Assembly (NCBI GenBank): GCA_003427395.1
Contig: BFEA01000033.1
Location: 3,117,913 to 3,181,598 of the forward strand
Direction: 5' to 3'
DNA: 63,686 nucleotides
Origin: Chara braunii
Lineage: Eukaryota > Streptophyta > Charophyceae > Charales > Characeae
The position numbers and the translations under genes were made by a program. The notes beneath the pieces were generated by a model. It did no database searches, was not told where the DNA came from, and was given only the letters and a program-made list of their open reading frames with translations. Of the stretch, positions 1 through 13,467 are shown in pieces (position 1 is the first letter of the stretch; each line of letters starts with the position of its first letter).

Positions 1-22
1 ATTCTTTATGCTTTTCTCTTCT

Positions 23-25
<3 letters not shown>

Positions 26-83
<58 letters not shown>

Positions 84-91
84 TTTTTTTT
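26..91. repeat. poly(T) tract in element leader
   Basis: About 65 T residues with one C, just downstream of TTCTCTTCTAGA. The same tract, with different lengths, recurs at 13,742-13,767 and as poly(A) at 19,580-19,606. It is nearly lost in the copy at 15,000. Confidence 0.9.
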
Positions 92-504
92 GTTTATTTC
101 CCCTCCCCGATCTCGTATGAGAAACCTTTTTGAATTTGTCGAAGAACCCGCGGCAGATTCATTCCCGGGATTTTCCCGACGTCCGCGCCGGTACCCGTTC
201 GACACATGCCAAGAGGAGACGAGGGACTCGGAGACAGGGAACGAAGAGAGACGACTACGGGGCAGTGGCGCAAGCGGGGAGGAAGTGCGCAAAAGAGTGC
301 AAGGCGTGCGTAGAGCATGGAGGGGACAACGAGCGCGATGGAGATAGCGATCACGCGAGGGTGGAGATGGCCGTGCGGTAGGAAGAGAAAGCAACAGCGT
401 GGGTGACGTCCCTGAGGCACAGGGAGCAGCGAGGAGTTAGCATGGGGAGTAGGAAAGGGGAACCACGCGGAGGTAGGAGAAGACCGCGTGGAGGAAGAAG
501 AAAG

Positions 505-628
505 CACAATGGAGTAGAAGAAGAAAGAGAGAGAAGAAGAAGAAGAAAAAGGAGAGAGAAGGAGGAAGGAGAAAGAGAAGGAGAATGAGAAGAAGGAGAA
601 GGAGTAGGAGGAGGAAAAGGGAGAAGGT
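505..628 (+). repeat. purine-rich GAA/GGA tract
   Basis: Almost pure purine on the plus strand. The counterparts in E3 (49,770-50,215) and E4 are longer. It produces stop-free Ser/Leu/Phe-rich frames on the opposite strand that should not be read as genes. Confidence 0.85.
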
Positions 629-829
629 GACTTACCTGACTGTAGGTGTGGCCTCTCTTGTAGTCGCAGAAGGCGACATGAAAGATAGGCCGTCATCACG
701 CGACTTGTTCGCGCGCTTGTGCCTGTTGCGTGCCCCATGGCGTGGTCTCGGCGGATCTTGATGCGTTGCTTTGAGGGATGACGACAGCAAGAAGATAAGA
801 TAAGGTAAGTCTCCTGCCCCGCGACTGAC

Positions 830-1225
830 CTCTAGCTACTTTCATCGAATAGGATGCGCTAATCCGAATGAATTTATCGATAGTTTGAGGAAATGTACAT
901 TGCTACTCCCGTTTGTTTGTATAAGTATGTGTTTGTGTGTGTATGAGTGTATGTGTGTGATAAAAGGAAAGATAATGTAAGCCTCCGATCTTACAGCCTA
1001 CCCGCGCTACTTCCATTGAAAAGTATGAGCAACTTGATTGAATCTACCGAAACACCACTACTATAGAGTGTGCGCTTGCGAATATGTACGTGAGCACGTG
1101 TGTTAGTGTGTGTGTGTCTGATCGCGCAGCTGATCCCGCTACTTCCATCGATAGGAAGAGCGACAACGAATGAATCTATACTTCAACTATGTGTGTGTGT
1201 ATATGTGAGTGTGTATGTGTGTGTG
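830..1225 (+). repeat. three tandem modules, each unique core plus (TG)n
   Basis: Each module has a 'tac-ttcatcga-ta-gga-gcgc/agc' core with a 'gaatgaatctat' continuation and ends in a TG-rich stretch. The cores begin near 836, 1,008 and 1,140. The same layout, in diverged form, appears in E3 (50,487-50,905, 52,145-52,400) and inverted in E2 (28,950-29,700). Confidence 0.65.
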
Positions 1226-1647
1226 TGAGAGAGAGGGAGAAAGAGTTCTTCTTCTTCCTCCTCTAAGTCTGCCATCTCTCCCTCACCCTCTTGCTACCTG
1301 ACCTCTCAGACATCTGCGGACTACGTGTGTGAGAGAGAGAGGGAGAGACAAAGAGGGAGAGAGAAGGAGAGAAGAAAGGTCGGCGAGGGAAAGAGAAGGA
1401 GGAGGTGAGAAAGATCGAAGAAGGAGGAGGAGGAGAAAGGAGAAGAAGGCGAAGAAGAAGGAGATAGGGAGGAAGAAGGAGTACTGCGATCGGCTCGTTG
1501 AGCAGCTTACCGTGCAACGGGTAAAGTCGCCGAGGCCGCAGCTGGCTTCGCGCAGCCGCAATCGAAAAGGACGAGCGGTATCAATCGAAACTTTCTGCTG
1601 CCACGTCGAAATATTCGTCATTACATGTGTGCGTGTGTGTGAGTATG

Positions 1648-1649
<2 letters not shown>

Positions 1650-1727
<78 letters not shown>
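1650..1727. repeat. (GA)n microsatellite
   Basis: 39 uninterrupted GA dinucleotides. The array sits at the same place in copy B (16,580-16,670, running into a sequencing gap). Confidence 0.98.
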
Positions 1728-1729
<2 letters not shown>

Positions 1730-1812
1730 CTAGTGCCTTCGCAGCGTACGTGATCATGCATGGACTACTTCCCCACGCCAAACATGCGCACTGCCTACGT
1801 GGCATGTGCACC

Positions 1813-1815
<3 letters not shown>

Positions 1816-1903
<88 letters not shown>
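1816..1903. repeat. (TG)n-(GA)n compound microsatellite
   Basis: About 35 TG units change directly to GA units. The equivalent in copy B is 17,001-17,090, where TG is short and GA long. Confidence 0.98.
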
Positions 1904-2041
1904 CAAGTTACGTATAAGGGCCAGCCCGCGCTACACTGATGAATCCAGCGGGTCGATTGCCTGGGTCGAAAGGACCGAGCAATTTTCCTAACGTTCATCG
2001 TGTCGGGGATAGATTGTTGTAATTATTGATCTTGAACGAGG

Positions 2042-2180
2042 AGTGCCCAATAAGCGCGAGTCAATAGCTCGCGCTGATTACGTCCCTGCCCTTGGTACGC
2101 ACCGACCGTCACTCCTACCGATTGAATGGTCCAGTGAAGTGTCTGGGTTGCGGTGATCTTGGCGGTCTGCCGATGGGGCT
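2042..2180 (+). repeat. internal module 1 (ACGTCCCTGCCCTT block)
   Basis: A block containing GATTACGTCCCTGCCCTTGG and CGATTGAATGGTCCAGTGAA. It recurs 2.2 kb downstream (4,226-4,360), in copy B (17,243-17,362) and in E3 (52,670-52,800). Function unknown. Confidence 0.7.
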
Positions 2181-3232
<1,052 letters not shown>

Positions 3233-3572
3233 TGACAGTTGCACATATCTGAATGGTGCTGTAACAGAAGGAAGTCGGGGGGGGGGAACTGCATGACTGT
3301 GCCAGACTGTTTCGTCGGACTTACACCGACCCATGAAGGAGGTTGAACCACGACAGTGTGCCCGGGATGCATTTGACTGATGAATAAGAACTCACTACGT
3401 CGCCCAGAGATAGTGATACCCCTGAAAAAAGTGGTTTGCCTTACTCACACCAACCCTGCAGTCCTAGCAGACTGTCGATCCAAACCCCTGACCAGAACGA
3501 CAGTAAGTCTGAGAAAATAACCTGTCAACAGCCATAAAACCCACTCTACGTGCCCATTCAACTGTGTGTGCG

Positions 3573-3576
<4 letters not shown>

Positions 3577-3630
<54 letters not shown>

Positions 3631-3631
3631 N

Positions 3632-3682
<51 letters not shown>
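3577..3682. repeat. (GA)n microsatellite containing one N
   Basis: About 52 GA units, with an uncalled base at 3,631 that suggests a joined or length-uncertain array. Confidence 0.97.
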
Positions 3683-3685
<3 letters not shown>

Positions 3686-4060
3686 AAGAGAAAGAGAGTC
3701 TGTTAATAGGGCATTCTGGAGCAACGGACTAATCACCTGGTTCCATATCCGACAACCGTTGTCGGCCGAGGGCCGATCTTCACTTCTCATTCTACTGCAG
3801 TCCAGGCATCTTCACTGGTGAGTACCAGAGGCATCAGAGAACGAGACAGGGAGAGAGACAGAGGAAGAGATAATAGAGAGAATGAGGGTGATGAGATACG
3901 TACCTGGTACATGTGAGAGGTCGGCTACGGTGTTGACAGTCATGTGCATTTGGTCTTCGAGAGTTGAGGAGAGTCTGTCGAGCGAACACAGCTGTAGGTA
4001 GGATAGTCAAGTAGAGTTTGACTGGGCGCCAGGTACCAGGCAGGGAGCAGCGACTTAGGG

Positions 4061-4862
4061 TACTATGTTGGTGTGGCCTACGGGCTTGGACATAGGCTCA
4101 ATACTTCATTGTATTGCTTTTTATGGATGTTTTTTCTCGGTGCATTTGTACTCTCTTCTTGGGATACTACTACTTGTTCAGCTGTGTGATTCGCAACTTG
4201 GCTTTTGTATATCGTCCCCACTCATACTCATCGTAGTGGAGTAATCGGTTCATACTGATGACGTCCCTGCCCTTTTGTACACACCACCTGTTGTTCCTAC
4301 CGATTGAATGGTCTGGTGAAGTGTCTAGACCGCGGTAGTCTCATGGTTTTGCTGTCGGGGTGCTGTGAAAAGTTCATTGAACTTCATTATCTCAAAGAAA
4401 AGGGGGGAAAACATGCAGAGAAAGGGAGAAGGAGAAGTGGAAGAAAGAGAAGAGGGAGAAGAAGGAGAAAACGAAGGGAGAGGAAGTAAAGAAAAGAGAG
4501 GGAGAGACAGACAGACAAAAGCACAGACAGGTACAGACACAGAAAGAAACAGACAAACACATATATAGAAAGAAACAGACAAACATATACACACACAAAA
4601 AGGAACAGATAGACAAACATACACGCAGAAAGAGACAGATAAACAAACAAGAGAGAGAGGAAGAGAAACAAAGAAAGAGCAACTTTGGATACTATGTTGG
4701 TGTGGCCTACGGGCCTAGGCATTGACTCATTACTTCATTGTATTGCTCTATATGGATGGTTTCTCGGTGCATTTGTATTCTCCGCTTGGAAACGACTACT
4801 TCGACATCTGTGTGATTCCGCAACTTGGGTTTTTGTATACCGTTCACACTCATTGATGGTGA
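4061..4862 (+). repeat. 629-bp spaced direct duplication
   Basis: TACTATGTTGGTGTGGCCTA begins at 4,061 and again at 4,690. About 170 bp of similar sequence follows each (CTTCATTGTATTGCT, TGGATG...TCGGTGCATTTG). Module 2 (4,226-4,360) and a CAGA/GACA-rich tract (4,495-4,680) lie between. Confidence 0.75.
4226..4360 (+). repeat. internal module 2 (copy of 2,042-2,180)
   Basis: It shares GACGTCCCTGCCCTT and CCGATTGAATGGTC with module 1 and is diverged by roughly a quarter. Confidence 0.65.
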
Positions 4863-4905
<43 letters not shown>

Positions 4906-4920
4906 GTTGTTGTTGTTGTT
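4863..4920. repeat. (TTA)n with (TTG)n tail
   Basis: About 14 TTA units followed by five TTG units. The mirrored array is at about 28,430-28,480. Confidence 0.97.
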
Positions 4921-5039
4921 GATTGTTGTGAAAAACCCAGACAGAAAGCTACTCGTTAGGTGCTTTACTACAGGTAGACTCAGATCTGTGCAATATCTTC
5001 CGTAACCGGGGAAGTGATATCTGCTACAATGTCTCGTAA

Positions 5040-6020
5040 CCAGTAGACGAAGAAGGCAGTGTAGATCAGTGGCATGAACCAGAACAACGCTGTACACAGC
5101 GTGGCCAATGTCACGTCAGCAGCAGACAAGCGGCAATGCCACAGCAGTGTAGACAAGAGGGGTGCCACATCAGCACTGCAGACAGCGTGGCAATGCCACC
5201 TCAACAATGTAGGCAAGTGGCATGCGTCACATTATCATGTAGACAGCGTGGCCAATGCCGCGTCAGCAGCAGACAGGCGGCAGTGCCACAGCGGCTGTGT
5301 AGACCAGTGGCAAGCCACATCAGCAGTATGAACGAGTGGCCTGCACCACATCAACATATAGGCAGCGTGGCCTGCGCCAGTACAGCAGTGTAGACAGGTG
5401 GCGTGCGCGACATCATTAAAGTAGATCAGTGGGATGCACCACATCAGCACGGCGGACATATGGCGTGCGCCACGGCAATGGAAACTAGTGGCAATGCCAC
5501 ATCAGCGGTAGAGACAGGTGGTATGTGCCACAACCGTAGGTAGACAGCATGGCCAATGTCACGACAGCGGAAGAGACATGCGGCAGCATCACCGCAGCAA
5601 TGGCAACAGGTGACCTGCACTACAACAACAATGTAGACCAGTGGCAACGCCACATCAGCTTTGCAGACAAGTGGTCTGCGCTACGACAGCAATGCAGACA
5701 AATAGCAATGCCACACCAACATTGCAGACAGATGGCCGGCACCAGATCAGCAGTATAGACTGATGACATGTGCCATCACTGTAGACAGGGTGACCAATGC
5801 CGCGTCAGCTGCAGAGACAGGCGACATCGCCACAGCAGCTGAAACTAATGGCAATACCACGTCAGCAGTAGAGACAGGTGGCAGGGGCCACATAAGCAAT
5901 GTAGGCAGGTGGCTGCGCCGCTTCAGCACTACAGATTGATGGCATGCGCCACATCAGCAATGTGGATCAATTGGATGCGCCACATCAGGAATGCCTGGCG
6001 CACAGAATATACAGCGCCAG
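5040..6020. repeat. degenerate ~30-bp minisatellite with GTGGC...GCCAC core
   Basis: About 30 units follow a 'GTAGACAGGTGGC-n-TGCCACATCAGCA' pattern of 28-32 bp. Each holds a short imperfect palindrome. The unit length is near a multiple of three, so several frames stay open and give repetitive His/Gln/Cys-rich peptides. Mirrored copy at 27,380-28,320. Confidence 0.85.
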
Positions 6021-6931
6021 CATGCTGCCACAGTCCCGCGTCATCCGCAGCACCAGCGCGCAGCCAGCATTAAGCCAGCGACAAGACAACACAGCAAGAC
6101 TGGTCCCGAGTCCCTTACCCGCAGTCATACAGATTAACTCCCGGCTAAGGGCCTGGACTGTGTACAGTGACAAACTTCTTCTTGGATCTGCAATTGTCTG
6201 GGTACCTACATGCGGACAGACAGAGGCAGAAACAGACAAATAAAACAGACTGACACACAAACACGAAGGCAGCAACAAGAATTGGACACACGTTAGCAAT
6301 AACAACAGCGGCAGACACAACGGCGTCCGCTGCAGCAGCTACCTCGCTAGGCCTTGGTGCACACAGTCCCACACGGTGCTTGCTGACTTGACTAGTGCGA
6401 CCGGGACAGGGTACCGATGACTGGACTGGGGTAGATCGCCCACTTTCATACTTGCATACGGACTTCCTACTTGGACTTAGGAAAGGTCACTTCCGGATCT
6501 TCCGGAAGACTGCAGACTTAACTTTTGGCACTGTAGCAACCAGGACTTATGCCACAGTTGCGATTCCTAAGACACATACACTCGGAGAGTGAGACAGAGC
6601 GAGAGATAAAGAGCAAGAGGGAGAGAGATACGTATCTGGTGCGTGTGAGAAGTCAACTATGGTACTGACGTCATACACATTGGTTTTTAAAGATTAAAGT
6701 GAGCCTTTTGCAAAGGTGTAAGCAGAACAGGCAGGATGAGTACAATAGACTGGGCACCAGATAGTAGGAGTGACATTGAACACTGTGGGTTTGACCGTTG
6801 GTTCACGAGATCACTACATCGTTCTCATTTGGATGGGATGCATTTCAACTCTGCTCGTTTTATGATTATCTGGACTTCTACATGATTGATCGTGACTTAG
6901 ACATTTGCGTATCGCGTTCATTCATTTTCTT
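6021..6931. other. element interior, no gene recognised
   Basis: Non-repetitive element sequence mirrored in the right arm. A GATACGTATCTGG site at about 6,628 (minus-strand splice-donor-like) belongs to the recurring motif described in the findings. No protein family recognised. Confidence 0.5.
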
Positions 6932-6962
6932 GTATTATTATTATTATTATTTATTATTATTA

Positions 6963-7035
<73 letters not shown>

Positions 7036-7068
7036 TATTATAATTATTATTANTATTATTGTTATTTG
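6932..7068. repeat. (TTA)n microsatellite with one N
   Basis: More than 40 TTA units with small frame slips and an N at 7,053. The mirrored (AAT)n is at about 26,313-26,450. Confidence 0.97.
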
Positions 7069-8057
7069 TTGTTGTTACTATTTCATTACCTACACCGTCT
7101 GTTCTGATCTGATTGTCAGTACAATCAGACATATGCAGTTGAACCAATACCTAGCTAGAGCCATTGCCTGGGTTCACGCACGCGGGTCTAGAGCAAGTGT
7201 AAGTGCGGATTGATTGATGAATGGATGTAGGACGGGTGACAGGATAAGGCTCCAGGGTGAGGAACATCCTATTACTCGTCTCTACATGCATACATATCTT
7301 AGATAATTAGGTTCACATACTAGATGTGGGGTACTGCTGTGCGGGTCATCACATGGTCTGTCCAAGTCTAAACGAGTTAGACTAAAACAGGTGGTGCGAT
7401 ACTCATGTCTGAGTTATCCTACTGCTTGAGTAAGTATGAGATGAAGGCTTCTGTCGGGGTCTTGCTATTTCAATCTTACATTTGATCGGACTATATTATA
7501 GTCCACAGATAGAACTGAAGTTCACATCGCTGAACTTCGTGTTGGGCGATAGTGAGGCAGATGCTGAGATCTTGTGACCTGTGTGTATTTGCAGGTCATC
7601 TTAATCAAGAAGACTCATTATGAGTCAATGCAAGACTACATGTTGTTGCCATATGGTAACAGGTTGGTTATCTGACTCAACCTTCACTCACCTCTACACC
7701 CACACTTTGCATCAACCTTTGCACTAAACGACATCTCTGTTTTCGGGTCATTTGTCCAAAGGGTCTGTGTTTGGTCCAAAGAGGTATTTGAATGGCTAAG
7801 TCGAAAGGGGAATGTCTGGTTAAAAGCATTGGAAGCGTAAGTGTGGTGTGTGTGAAAGTGAATGAATGGTTGACTCTGCTAGGATTGTGTAATGTGATTG
7901 ACTCTTGTCTGCAGGTCAGTAAGACGACCAACCTTGTTTTATTCACTCTACTAGCATTGTTTACCTCGACTCAGAAATTTCGTCGACTCGTAACCTTTGT
8001 ACATTTGGTTTGGATTTCCGACTTATACCCTTTTGATGTTGAATAAATTACGACAAT
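7069..8057. other. element interior, nothing recognised
   Basis: AT-moderate, stop-rich sequence in all frames. It is mirrored at about 25,330-26,300 with roughly 5-10% differences and small indels, so the two arms are real separate copies here. Confidence 0.5.
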
Positions 8058-8215
8058 TGGCAAAGGCCGAGAGCCTTATTCATATCATTCTTCTTTGACA
8101 GGCCATGAGCCTATCTTTTATTTTTGATACATATTTGACTGACCATGAACCTACTTTTATCTGTGATGTTTGTTGAAAGGTCAAAGAGCCTCTTGAGTGT
8201 TTCTCTTTCAAAAGT
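8058..8215. repeat. four short GGCC-nn-GAGCC-type repeats
   Basis: AAGGCCGAGAGCCTT, AGGCCATGAGCCTA, GACCATGAACCTA and AGGTCAAAGAGCCT recur at about 40-55 bp spacing. The mirrored copies are near 25,185-25,315. Confidence 0.6.
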
Positions 8216-8544
8216 TAAAGCTTCATTCATTTCTGATGTTTGTCTCTGTTTGTGTAAAATGTAAAAGACATCTCCCCGCCTTATTTCTCAGCCTTATCTC
8301 GCTTCGCATGTATGTATACTATGGTTAAAAGGTTTTTCAAAGAAAGATATGTAGAGTGGGCTTGATCACTAGGTAGGATGGGTATTTGTCTGATGCTCAA
8401 CCCCTGGTAATTTAAGTACAAAGAGGGGTCCTACTTGAACCTGGAATAGGTTATGAGTCATACCTATAGAAACTATTTATAGGCAAAGCATAGTATTGCG
8501 CGAACGTTCATCAGTCAAGTCGACCTGATTGTAAGTCGGTCCGG

Positions 8545-8910
8545 GAGATCAGCGCCCCGATGCCCGACGTGTATACGGGTCAGTCTGCTAAGGCGATCGA
8601 GAAAACGCCCTCGGCTGACTTACCTATGCGATTGCAAGTAAAAGCCTTCGCACGTGAGTCAATAGCTCAGCAGGGATACGCCCACCTAAGGGATGGTGAC
8701 AACTCCCGCAGGTGGAGGTATGTTGTACCTCACGGGCTCCCTAACCTGTCGTAGGGAGTCGCGAGAGGTATAGCACGCATGCACGGTCGGAGTTGGTCTT
8801 TTCGCTGAAACTCCTATAAAACTCCTGCGTGACACGACCGTGAGGTTCAACACCGAAAACTACTTTACATCTGGGTGTGAGACCGTCGCGCGCGACAGGT
8901 GGCCCCGTTG
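8545..8910 (+). other. conserved GC-rich non-coding block 1
   Basis: Conserved with E3 at 53,620-53,990, including GCGATCGAGAAAACGCCCTC, GTAAAAGCCTTCGCA, a TAGCTCAGCA stretch and GAGAGGTATAGCACGC. Stops occur in all frames and the two copies differ by indels that are not multiples of three, so RNA or DNA function is more likely than protein. Confidence 0.55.
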
Positions 8911-11654
8911 CCCGGGATCTCGCTTTCCAGCCGAGGTCCTCAGTGAATGGACTCGGGTTTGGTAAGACGATGATCGAGGCAAAACGACAACCTTTAAATT
9001 AACTAATGCAACTTACGATATAAGAATTGAGTTACTGTAGGATGAACACTTAGGGTGTTACACGTATGAACAAAAATTGTGGAATCACGTCGACAATGCC
9101 AATAAATGTCGCATTGCTTGGTAGATAGGATACGTAAAGGTCATGTCCGTTGGCTAGGTCGTTTGTCATAGAGTCTGAGTACCAGATTATAAATTACAAA
9201 TAACCCTATTAGTCAGTATTTACACAGTCTGACCAGATCATCGAATTTTGAAGTCATAAGATATAGGTCTTAATGGTAGACCCGGTCTCTCAGCGGTTGT
9301 CTTACTGAGAGGATGTACCGTATGTCATATGATTCTATCATGATCTACTTGAGATAATTGTCTTCTCCAAGGCTCTATCTAATATGGTATGATGATGAGG
9401 GTATTTGCCTAGCAGGGTAGCTAATTCGTGAAGTTGTAATGGCAGAAGGTCATGCGCCTCTGTATGATAGGTGCATTTGGAGATAGTAAACGATGATATA
9501 TTAAGGGTCTGTCAAAATACAAAGGAGTCTTGGAGTTTAGAAGGACAAGCTTGAGGTATAGGACGTTGTAGCCTAGAAACCTGATTATAGACATACTGAG
9601 TGATGATTGGAATAGATAAATAGGATAAACTGAGAGATATTGTGCTTAGTTGCCTTGATAGCCAGGGGGTCAAATATTTAGTAGAGATCCGATTAAAATA
9701 TTATGTTAATCTGGTATGGAATCTGATTGATGAGGTTGCTTATTAAAAAGTATAATTTAACATTTAGAGGGTCATGAGATACAAATTAATTATCCATTTA
9801 GTGACTACCTAATCATTAAGGGACAAAATAGTATAGTAAACATAATATCAGGTCGTCTACATGAAAAGTAGGTGTCTGTTTGAGGTTGTATATGATAGAG
9901 TACGATGACGGCTTAGCTTTATGAGTCATTGCATAAAGAGTTTCATTATATCTATCTTATTTTTAAAGCTACGTGAATAGACTCGGATCGTTATCGATTG
10001 GTTACTCAATTCAACCGGAATATGGGAGTGTCTACTTTAGGATAACCCAACTCCTCGANCTTCAGTTTTATATAAAGAGTGATAAGATTACTTATTCTCA
10101 CAATGGTAAATGTATATGACATGGTATGAATGAATTTGTGTGGGAATGACTGATATTTGTTTCAAATGACATATCATTGTATGTTTTTGTTCTTGGTTGA
10201 GAGAAGTTTGAACTTGTTATGTATATAGTTATTGATTGCTTGACGACTGTTTGCGTCTGCCAGTGTATGTTTAAGAATTGCTTTCCTTAAAAAGGGGTAG
10301 GAAGGCTGCATGAAATCCACATTCGGCATGGGACCGAAGGTNAATGGAGTGACCAACCTTTGAANAGAANNAATTTTCTTACGTGAGGTCAGCATGCAGA
10401 ACNTGTCCTTTTGGGAGATTGCAACGTTGATTGATACCTTTGGCGGAGAGGTTTGAAGAGGGTATAGTTAAGTCNTATAGGCGGTAGTGAGACTCACGCC
10501 AGAACAATGTTCCTGGTCCCCAGTGGGGTGTTGTCATTTTTTCTTGCACAGGAGAGNTGACTANATTACCGTTGANAGTAAGGAAGGTGTTGTGATCGTA
10601 TCAAGANGNTGCTTGTAGAAAAGGCGACTGCTGTTCGCCACAAGGGAAGGAGTANTGACCTAACCGCGTGTCGAGCAGAGTCGTCTCACCTTCCTAGTCG
10701 AGGTCTCACTAACCGCGGCTATGGGAGGTGAGGTTGTCCTACTCTATTAAGAAGTCGATTAGTGGAGTCGCAACATCGGAATCGGAGGAAGATGTGGTGA
10801 GGCTCAGTCTTTGAAGCGGGGCTGGGATCTGGGATGTTATCCTTTCATCGGATTACACCACCCCTCGACACGATATACCCCTACTAAGCCTGAAGGAGTA
10901 ATATATTTTATGTCATTGTTATCATTTTCATTGTAAAACTTCGTTGTGATTCTGTTCTCGTGCAGTGTCAATTGTGACGATTGTTCTCATTAATAACGAA
11001 GTAACAGTTGTTGTTTGTTTGAATTGGTATGACTGATTGTTTTGGTATTGTATGAATTGTGATTATGTTCCTTACAGTCTCAAACATTTTTCTGCTATCA
11101 TAAGTTTATATTCCTTCTTTTGGCAGGAGAATGTCATTTACACTTGTATTGTAGAGGTTCGTGAAAACTGGGGGAATACACTGCGTACAGTAAAGAGTTG
11201 CTTATGACATGTTTCTTCATTGAGGATATCGATCTAGATGAATGAGTGTGACTGAGTTTTGATAACTGTCGTCGAAAGGTTTAATCCTTTTGGGGCAGTT
11301 TAGCTTAATTTTTCAGATATGAGTATTATGCGAACATTCGTGCAAAGTATTATTGATAGCAAAGCCTCAAGAATCAGTATGACGATGACCTAAACTGAGT
11401 TTTTGAACCTTGAAATTATTATTTTTAGACAGGCACGATAAGTGTCGTGCTTGCAAAGACATCAAAGGTATGTCTTGAAAGGTCGCCGCTCATTACTCTA
11501 TGTGGTTAGTCTGAGATAAGTTTGTGAGATCCAAACGAGGAANTCACTCGAATANGTCGATGTCTTGTNAGATATCTTTGCATCAATGGTAACGTGGAAG
11601 CCAACATTTTTTTTCATAAAACAAAAATTTTTGGTATATTTTCAAAAGATCCCC
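8911..11654. other. AT-rich element interior, no gene recognised
   Basis: Stop-rich in all frames. It aligns patchily with E3 57,470-60,010 (for example ATATAGGTCTTAATGGTAGA, and GTGATAAGATTACTTATTCT against GTGATAAAACTACTTATTCC). It contains scattered N from 10,059 on. Confidence 0.5.
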
Positions 11655-12320
11655 GAGACGCGTGTCTGACCGAGCTGTAATCAAGAATTGGAGGACACAA
11701 TCCCTGAGTGACAGCCTAACGATGGTCCTTGTTCATCCACCAAGTGGCAACCTGACAAGGATTAAAATNTTTTTNTTAACATCGTTCATCCACTTCAGGA
11801 GGTCAGTCTGAGGGACTTAATTACCAAGCCTGTGGTGAAAAATTGGCATCGTAGGGACGTAACTCCCGACGTGGGCTGCTNGCCAAGTATAACCAGGCAG
11901 CGGACCTTCTGGTTTTNGCCTGGAGTTGAGACNTGAGGGGTGACCACCTTGCTGAAGGANTCAANTCAGGTAGTTATCAGACGGGTCGGATGTAGTCTTT
12001 GATGATAGGACTTACCCGTCATTGCTCAACCAATACGGGAACTACTGTTAATATAACAAACATGGTAGGCCGCAGCTCCGGCCTGATCAGCAGGACTATG
12101 GTGGGTCAANATGGAGACTGCTCGNCCTCCTGTATTAGGCTTCGGGCAGGACAACTGGCAACTTTGGACATTAATGCCAAAAGTTNGATACCCAAGGTCT
12201 CGGTTAGGACCCGTGTTTGAGGGGTAAAGTTCGCCTGCGGACAAGAGACACTGAGGACAACCAACGATGACCTGGCCAAAAGTCTAAGGGTGTGAGGAAA
12301 GGAAAGGCGCGTTGTCATAC
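11655..12320 (+). other. conserved non-coding block 2
   Basis: Well conserved with E3 60,010-60,740: GGGACGTAACTCCC, GCGGACCTTCTGGTTTT, CCAATACGGGAAC, ACTGTTAATATAACA and GGCCTGATCA. The spacing varies between copies. No open frame is shared. Confidence 0.55.
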
Positions 12321-13430
12321 TTAACTATTTCATGTACTGTAGTACGGATCAAGTATCCCCACTTGATGTCATATGTGGGAGATCCGGGTTAAAATCCCGG
12401 CAGTTATAATGAAAAGTGAGGTGACGACGTCAATCCTGAACCACACTTCCAGAGAATCGGATTTGGCTATCCACTTATCAAAAGATGCACCTTATTTTGG
12501 GAAAGGGACTTACCTTCTCTTCCAAGGAGAAANAGAGGNACCTNTNTTGTTTTGTATTGTATCACCTGTCCAGTGATGTTATCGATCTTGTCATATTTTA
12601 TCAGTTGATTTGATTACGGAAAACGATAAAAAAGGGGATTGTATGAACGATTGTGATAGACATCCCTAGCAACNGGGACGTCGCTTAATGGGGTCCGGGA
12701 TACTGTCGGACCAAATNCCCTTACNAGGGTATTTGGCCATGTTTTTNCAATCGACACATCAATTGCATCGACCACCATGGTGGTGTCAGTCTGAAATTAA
12801 AAGTGTACGCGTTCTTCGCGCGGCACTTTGAAACGACTTTCCTCGACTGCTGAGGCCGGGGCAAAACGGTAAGAAAATTTCGTTAAGTATGCACGCGTGT
12901 TGTTGTGACGCGCGCTATGATAGTTAGGATTAATAGTAATACCCTCTGGCCGAAACGATTGAGGGGTTGATTGAGTTAATGCTGTGTCGGGGAGATCCAC
13001 GACACACGCTGCGACTTGGCCCGGTACCTGCCTACCTGCCAGTATTGGGCGTCTAAAAATACCAATGTTTGTCTTCCTCTACTCGGCCTCCGAGTCGGGT
13101 ACTCAACACATCTACCTTTACTTGGTATGACACTGACCTGCCTGCCACTTGAGTGTTTTTTTCGCCACGACCCTCAGTGTCGCGGCCATAGCTAGGTACC
13201 GGCGGCCTCTTTGCCTACCACTTGAGTGTTTTCCCCGCCTCGACCTTCACTGTCGAGGCCGCGGCTAAGTACCGGCCCTTCGGGCCGCTCAAAGCAACCT
13301 AGTGCCCTTACAGGGCACACACTCACTCAAGCCGACAAGCATTGGGACAGGCATGCAGGCCAGCAAGCAGGCACACACCCAAGCTTAGGAACGGGCTCGG
13401 GGCCACTAGGTGGGCTGAGCCCCAATCTTT

Positions 13431-13438
13431 TATATATA
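13431..13438 (+). promoter_or_regulatory. TATA-like box in LTR
   Basis: TATATATA, 30 bp upstream of the tRNA-like hairpin. E3's LTR has CTATACATATAC at the same relative place (49,141-49,152). Confidence 0.45.
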
Positions 13439-13467
13439 CCCGAGCGGCTCCTTTTTTAGTCAGAATA

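Noticed and set aside
94-738. Ser/Leu-rich open frames of 200-256 codons on the strand opposite the GAA tract (also 18,930-19,577, 49,557-50,321, 62,244-63,014)
   Set aside because: The open length follows from the pyrimidine composition of the strand. Copies differ by indels that are not multiples of three and no domain is visible.
1627-1917. Open frames encoding poly-ER, poly-CV, poly-LL, poly-II and similar
   Set aside because: Direct translation of (GA)n, (TG)n and (TTA)n arrays.
5040-6020. CRISPR-like array of short palindromic repeats
   Set aside because: Units are contiguous and degenerate with no spacers, in a eukaryotic context: a minisatellite.
8560-8754. 64-codon plus-strand frame in conserved block 1
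   Set aside because: The E3 copy has frame-breaking indels, and the conservation is at DNA level in patches.
12640-12703. Alternative LTR start at TGTATGAACGATT, just after a good purine tract
   Set aside because: LTRs at 31,474 and 48,492 meet unrelated DNA at TGTC/TGTT instead, so the extra 64 bp is better read as interior. Not fully settled.
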